A stretch of DNA of 64,000 nt from Oscillospiraceae bacterium. Lineage in GTDB: Bacteria; Bacillota; Clostridia; Oscillospirales; CAG-272. The position numbers and the translations under genes were made by a program. Below, in pieces: positions 60,167 through 64,000 of this stretch (position 1 is the first letter of the stretch; each line of letters opens with the position of its first letter). The notes beneath the pieces are model-generated. The model did no database searches, was not told where the DNA came from, and saw only the letters and a program-made list of their open reading frames with translations. The stretch is taken from NCBI GenBank assembly GCA_015064805.1, contig SVRN01000003.1, positions 30,909 to 94,908 of the forward strand, written 5' to 3'.

Positions 60167-62149
60167 TTATTTTTCAACGTACAGCGGAAACCGCAACGAA
60201 ACCTTGAACAGGTCACCGTCAATCTCCAGCGACAATTCTCCGCCCATCAGCTCCGTCAGGCTCTGCGCAATGGAAAGCCCCAATCCGCTGCCTTCACTGT
60301 GCCGCGAGCGGTCGCCGCGAACGAATCTCTCCAACAGATCCGCCGCAGGTACATTGAGCTCCTCCTTGGAAATGTTGCGGAACAATAGCGTTGCGTAGCC
60401 GTCCTCCTGCGTCAGATCTAAATACACGCGCGTGCCGGGCATAGCGTATTTCACCGCGTTACTCAACAGGTTGTCAAATACGCGCCAGAGCAGCTGTCCG
60501 TCTGCCAAAATGACGGGCGAGGGGGAGGTGATGTGCAATACGGGGATCAGATCGGCCTTGGCCATGCGCTCCTCGTATTCGCCCAGCGCTTGCGAGAGCA
60601 AAACCTCCAGCTCGCAGGGCGTGGGGACGATGCTCATGTTTCCCGTCGATGCCTTGGAGATCTCAAGCAGATCCTCCATCAGCTTTTTGAGTCGGGTCGA
60701 TTGGCGGTCCAGCGTTGCCAGATATTTTCCCGCTGCCTCGCTCTCAAACTTTTCTTGCTGAAGCAGATTGATATAGCTGATGATGGTCGTCAGAGGCGTC
60801 TTGATGTCGTGCGAAACGTTGGAGATCAGCTCGGTTCGGAAGTGCTCGCTCTTCATGCGCTCTTCCACCGCGCGGCTCATGCCCTCGCTGATGCTGTTCA
60901 GATCCCTGGCGTGCTCCTTGAAATCACTCGGCATGTGGCTCTCGTCAATTTTGTATTGCAGATCGCCCTTGGCCAGCGCCTGACCGCCCGCCTGCAAGCG
61001 CCGCATGATCAGCGCCATGGCCAAAATGATCACGGTGAAGATCAGCGTTTCGACCAGCCAGCAGATGAGCAGGGCAGAACGGGTGGGGATAAACCAAAGC
61101 GCAAAAAACTCGACAAACGAAACGACAAACAGGATTAGTGCCGTCTTCCATACGACGGGCATGCCTGCGATGACCTGGTGAATGGTGCGTCCGATCGGGC
61201 ACAGCGCGTGCCTCCAGAACCATTCGATTCCGCGCCAGAACCAGTACAGAATTTGATAGCAAACCGTATTTTTGATCAGCGTGCCGCACTTGCAACGAGT
61301 AGCAAAGCTACAGCAGAACAGCAAAAACAGCGGGGAGGAAATCAAGATCAACAGCGCCGCAGGAACGATCAGCACGGGTTTCCAGGATTCTGTTACCTGC
61401 AGGATCAGCTCGGTCAGCAGCCAAGCGTAAACACCGTAGAAGGCGATCATGAGATCGGTCGGCAGGCGGTCGAACACACTCAGACGCGGCTCGGATTCCT
61501 TGGGATGGCGTCCCGCCGTGCTCAGGAGAAGCACGAACAGAACGGAAAACAAAACGAAGGAAATAAAGCCGATGACAATAAGGGCAAAGCGCTGTCCGTA
61601 TACCTGCGCCAGCCAAAGATCCATGACGTAGAATAGTCCCGAGCCTTCCTTTTCAACGGGAATGACGAAATGGACGAAGCGCTCAATGGCGGCTTTTTCG
61701 TTGCCATCGTACAAAATCACGGAGGTTTCACCCTCGTACTGCACCTCCTCGCCGCGATAGGTGGAGGCGAGAACGCGCCCGCCCGGGTCGGTTATGGTCA
61801 ATAGGACGTTGTCCGTGGCAAAGCGACGGAGCAGCTCGGCGTTGAGGGCCTCGTCGTATTCGTCGATCTTGGAATAGTTGGGATCGACGGGATCGTAGAC
61901 CTCCTGATAGACGTCGATGAGCGTTTGCTCGGCCGTGGTCTTGCCAAAGTGGGTGTAGACCTCGCGCTGCGTGGCCTCAAACGTGCCCGTATAAAAGCCA
62001 AATTCGGCCAGAAGAACGACCGAAATGATGCTGAACAGCGAAGAGATCAGCAAAAAGCAGGCAAGAAGAAGGGAAAGCGCCTTGATGCTGTCGTGAAATA
62101 AAAACGAGGTGCTTTTCTGTTTGGTGGATGCTTCGGGTCGATCCGTCAT
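60167..62149 (-). CDS. sensor histidine kinase
   Basis: A 660-residue membrane kinase. One helix (about residues 22-50) opens an extracellular domain of about 130 residues (EVYTHFGKTTAEQ to EGSGLF), then several further helices (about 185-375) are unusual for this family, then a HAMP-like segment. The dimer/phosphoacceptor site is NVSHDIKTPLTTIISYI (His near residue 443), followed by the N box WRVFDNLLSNAVKYAMPG and G box GSGLGLSIAQSL. It should phosphorylate the response regulator, whose gene overlaps its start by four bases. Signal unknown. Confidence 0.94.
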   Translation of the reverse strand: MTDRPEASTKQKSTSFLFHDSIKALSLLLACFLLISSLFSIISVVLLAEFGFYTGTFEATQREVYTHFGKTTAEQTLIDVYQEVYDPVDPNYSKIDEYDEALNAELLRRFATDNVLLTITDPGGRVLASTYRGEEVQYEGETSVILYDGNEKAAIERFVHFVIPVEKEGSGLFYVMDLWLAQVYGQRFALIVIGFISFVLFSVLFVLLLSTAGRHPKESEPRLSVFDRLPTDLMIAFYGVYAWLLTELILQVTESWKPVLIVPAALLILISSPLFLLFCCSFATRCKCGTLIKNTVCYQILYWFWRGIEWFWRHALCPIGRTIHQVIAGMPVVWKTALILFVVSFVEFFALWFIPTRSALLICWLVETLIFTVIILAMALIMRRLQAGGQALAKGDLQYKIDESHMPSDFKEHARDLNSISEGMSRAVEERMKSEHFRTELISNVSHDIKTPLTTIISYINLLQQEKFESEAAGKYLATLDRQSTRLKKLMEDLLEISKASTGNMSIVPTPCELEVLLSQALGEYEERMAKADLIPVLHITSPSPVILADGQLLWRVFDNLLSNAVKYAMPGTRVYLDLTQEDGYATLLFRNISKEELNVPAADLLERFVRGDRSRHSEGSGLGLSIAQSLTELMGGELSLEIDGDLFKVSLRFPLYVEK

Positions 62150-62874
62150 GCGTCAGGCGCTCCTTTCTTTGGTGTGGGCGTCTTTTCCATTTTGTAGCCC
62201 TGCCCCCAGACGACCTTGAGCCAGCGGGGCTCGGAGGGGTTGATCTCCAGCTTTTCGCGCAAGTGGCGGATGTGAACGGCTACCGTGTTCTCCGCGCCAA
62301 AGGGATCGTCTCCCCAAACGCGGCGGTAGAGCTCCTTGGGGGAGAAGACCTCGCCCGGATGCTGCATCAAAAAGCGGAGAATGTCGTATTCCGTCGGGGT
62401 CAGTGTGACCTGATCACCGTCAACCGTAACGATTTTTTGCTTGTCGTCCAGATGGATGCTGCCGACTGACAGATGCGAGTCGTCGCGCACGTCCTCCGAG
62501 GACGAGCTGCCCAGCTGGGTGTAGCGACGAAGCTGCGAGCGCACCCGCGCCAACAGCTCGACGGGGCGGAAGGGCTTGGTGACGTAATCGTCTGCACCGA
62601 GATTGAGCCCGAGAACGATATCTGTCTCTTCGCTCTTGGCCGTCAGAAGAATAACGGGCACGTTGCTCGTCTTGCGCAGCTCGGTCATGGTGGCAATGCC
62701 GTCCATGACGGGCATCATGATGTCCAGAAGGATCAGCTGAACGTCCTCGCGTGCGGCGATCTCCAATGCTTGACGGCCGTCGTAGGCAACATAGGTGTTG
62801 TAGCCCTCGGCGCGCAGATATATTTCCAGCGCGGCAACGATGTCGCGCTCGTCATCACAGATCAGTATGTTCAT
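62146..62874 (-). CDS. OmpR-family response regulator
   Basis: A 242-residue regulator. Receiver domain with acidic pair CDDE, phosphoacceptor Asp51 in LLDIMMPVMDG, Thr and Lys in LLTAKSEE. A C-terminal winged helix ends in VWGQGYKMEK. ATG at 62874 is chosen because GAGGTG precedes it; an upstream TTG would overlap that site. First gene of the two-gene system with the kinase at 60167. Targets unknown. Confidence 0.95.
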   Translation of the reverse strand: MNILICDDERDIVAALEIYLRAEGYNTYVAYDGRQALEIAAREDVQLILLDIMMPVMDGIATMTELRKTSNVPVILLTAKSEETDIVLGLNLGADDYVTKPFRPVELLARVRSQLRRYTQLGSSSSEDVRDDSHLSVGSIHLDDKQKIVTVDGDQVTLTPTEYDILRFLMQHPGEVFSPKELYRRVWGDDPFGAENTVAVHIRHLREKLEINPSEPRWLKVVWGQGYKMEKTPTPKKGAPDA

Positions 62875-63004
62875 AAAAACACCTCGCAATCTTGAAGTAT
62901 ATATATCTTACCACAAAAATGATAAAAAGAAAAGGGGTGTTTTGATTATAAATTGTTTAAGGTGGGCGAAAAGCGAAATTTTTTTGAAAAAGCGAAAAAA
63001 AGAC

Positions 63005-63033
63005 TTGACAATTATGCCTCCGTATGCTATAAT
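63005..63033 (+). promoter_or_regulatory. promoter of the tRNA-Asp/Phe/Gly operon
   Basis: TTGACA (63005-63010), 17-base spacer, TATAAT (63028-63033), 21 bases before tRNA-Asp. Confidence 0.92.
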
Positions 63034-63053
63034 ATCTCCGTTGTAAAAAAGAT

Positions 63054-63130
63054 GGCCTGGTAGCTCAGTTGGTTAGAGCGCTAGCCTGTCACGCTAGAGG
63101 TCGTGGGTTCGAGCCCCATCCGGGTCGCCA
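63054..63130 (+). tRNA. tRNA-Asp (GTC)
   Basis: A 77-base cloverleaf with encoded CCA. Acceptor GGCCTGG pairs with CCGGGTC with two G-U pairs; the anticodon loop CTGTCAC gives GTC. Confidence 0.97.
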
Positions 63131-63151
63131 TTTTTTTACATCCAATCCCTT

Positions 63152-63227
63152 GCCTCTGTAGCTCAGTTGGTAGAGCAGGGGACTGAAAATCCCCGTGTCG
63201 TTGGTTCGATTCCGACCGGAGGCACCA
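63152..63227 (+). tRNA. tRNA-Phe (GAA)
   Basis: A 76-base cloverleaf with encoded CCA. The anticodon stem GGGGA/TCCCC and loop CTGAAAA give GAA. Second in the three-tRNA unit. Confidence 0.97.
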
Positions 63228-63232
63228 CATAT

Positions 63233-63308
63233 GCGGATTTAGCTCATTTGGTAGAGCGCCACCTTGCCAAGGTGGAGGTGGCGGGTTCGAGCCCCGTAAT
63301 CCGCTCCA
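63233..63308 (+). tRNA. tRNA-Gly (GCC)
   Basis: A 76-base cloverleaf with encoded CCA. The anticodon stem CCACC/GGTGG and loop TTGCCAA give GCC. Last tRNA before the terminator. Confidence 0.97.
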
Positions 63309-63349
63309 AAAAAGAACAGCAGACCCAATCGGGTCTGCTGTTCTTTTTT
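63307..63349 (+). terminator. terminator of the tRNA operon
   Basis: A long perfect stem (AAGAACAGCAGACCC with GGGTCTGCTGTTCTT) around AATC and flanked by A and T runs, immediately after tRNA-Gly. Confidence 0.95.
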
Positions 63350-63900
63350 GGCGTCTTCCGTGGCGAGAACCCGCCCGAAAGAATATCGTCCTTGCACGCA
63401 AGGCGCGGGTGTCCAGCCCGCGAGATATTCTTTGTAAACTCGTCTCGCGAGACGAGTTTTGGGTTCGAGCCCCATGCCGCGAAAGCGGCATCTTGCTTGG
63501 CGTCTTACGGTCCCCCGAACCCGCTCGCGCGAAGCGCGGGCGGGTCAGAGATTGCTTTTTCGGCGCAAGCCGCAAAAGCAATCTCGTGGTTTGACGCGTC
63601 AGCGGCAAACCTATCGAGCCCTCGTCAGTATAGATTCAAGCATCGCTTGACGGTTTTCTTTTTGGCGTCTTACGGTTCTCCGAACCCGCTCGCGCAAAGC
63701 GCGGAGCGGGTCAGAGATTACTTTTGCGGCTTACGCCGAAAAAGTAATCTCGTGGTTTGACGCGTCAGCGGCAAACCTATCGAGCCCTCGCAACTAAGGG
63801 TTTTGCTGTTTTTTTGACCATGCCGCGAAAGCGGCATCTTGCTTGGCGTCTTACGGTCCCCCAAACCCGCTCGCGCAAAGCGGCATCTGGTTAAAGCCTT
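63350..63900. repeat. tandem post-tRNA repeat array
   Basis: Four units each start with GGCGTCTTACGG or a close variant (63350, 63499, 63664, 63845), spaced 149-181 bases. Units 2 and 3 share AACCCGCTCGCGC, a long hairpin (AGATTGCTTTT or AGATTACTTTT with matching complement) and GTGGTTTGACGCGTCAGCGG. Fragments such as GGGTTCGAGCCCCATGCCGC look like tRNA T-arm and acceptor ends. Non-coding; the last unit is incomplete. Confidence 0.75.
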
Positions 63901-63978
63901 CACCTTCTTGTATTTTACCGCATAAACTGACAACGAACCGACCTTATAGCAAAAGAAAAAAGAATTTTGCAAAAAGCA

Positions 63979-63984
63979 TTGACA
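63979..63984 (+). promoter_or_regulatory. probable -35 box of a gene beyond the window
   Basis: TTGACA sits 16 bases from the window end in AT-rich DNA like that before both tRNA promoters. A -10 box with a 17-base spacer would begin at the first bases beyond the window. This suggests another RNA or tRNA transcript starting just outside. Confidence 0.45.
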
Positions 63985-64000
63985 AAAGCAGCGCATCGTG

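Noticed and set aside
63350..63900. Possible CRISPR array
   Set aside because: Units are long (about 150-180 bases), carry internal hairpins and differ throughout; there are no short identical repeats with unique spacers and no cas genes.

Overview
The window reads as a chromosome fragment of an uncultured Clostridia-type Firmicute, probably a gut member of or near the Oscillospirales or Christensenellales. Support comes from strong Shine-Dalgarno sites (AAGGAGG), sigma-A promoters with 17-bp spacers, a DUF1292 protein, Mini-ribonuclease III, the DUF711/ACT pair, an FMN riboswitch before ribU, CCA-encoding tRNA genes and lipoproteins with Firmicute-style signals. The taxonomic placement is inference; no rRNA gene is present.

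Left part (1-13.2 kb, mostly minus strand): a truncated unknown gene, a probable 6S RNA, DUF1292, cardiolipin synthase, a cytosolic GH92 mannosidase-like enzyme, a five-gene operon (ACT, DUF711, mrnC, cyclophilin, UroD-like methyltransferase family), a large lipoprotein, a small membrane protein and an Arc-type repressor.

Centre (14.6-26.9 kb): one 12-kb bacterial microcompartment (BMC) operon behind a single clear promoter. Order: acetate kinase, class II (FucA-like) aldolase, CoA-acylating aldehyde dehydrogenase, zinc alcohol dehydrogenase, four single-domain BMC shell proteins, PduL, EutN pentamer, PduS-like Fe-S flavoprotein, PduT-like trimer with Cys38, EutS/PduU-like shell protein, EutP GTPase, ParA ATPase, a small disordered McdB-like protein, and a class II ketose-bisphosphate aldolase. 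Four enzymes carry a similar encapsulation helix. No glycyl-radical or B12 dehydratase, kinase, transporter or regulator is present. The likely logic is cleavage of a sugar phosphate to an aldehyde plus DHAP, oxidation of part of the aldehyde to acyl-CoA, acyl-phosphate and acid with ATP gain, reduction of the rest to alcohol, and ParA/McdB-like distribution of the shells. The sugar-cleaving aldolase has Gln in place of a zinc-ligand His and a Cys-rich linker before its tag, so substrate and activity are open.

Right part (27.6-64 kb): homocysteine methyltransferase-like protein, a small antitoxin-like RNA, lipoprotein and membrane proteins, an XRE/S24 repressor, an SF0329-family gene between inverted repeats, a calcium-type P-ATPase, a 2179-residue LRR/MucBP surface protein, a MoxR/DUF58/transglutaminase operon, tRNA-Arg, rpsL-rpsG-fusA-tuf, two tandem orphan solute-binding lipoproteins, FMN riboswitch-ribU, a small export protein, a two-component system, and tRNA-Asp/Phe/Gly followed by a tandem repeat array.

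The most unusual non-gene component is a dispersed family of long intergenic repeats (ten copies or partial copies, 350-750 bp, plus a 90-bp minimal form). They have inverted ends and several hairpins whose stems change in a compensated way between copies. Two direct copies bracket the BMC operon. A second, 130-150-bp inverted-repeat family occurs three times.
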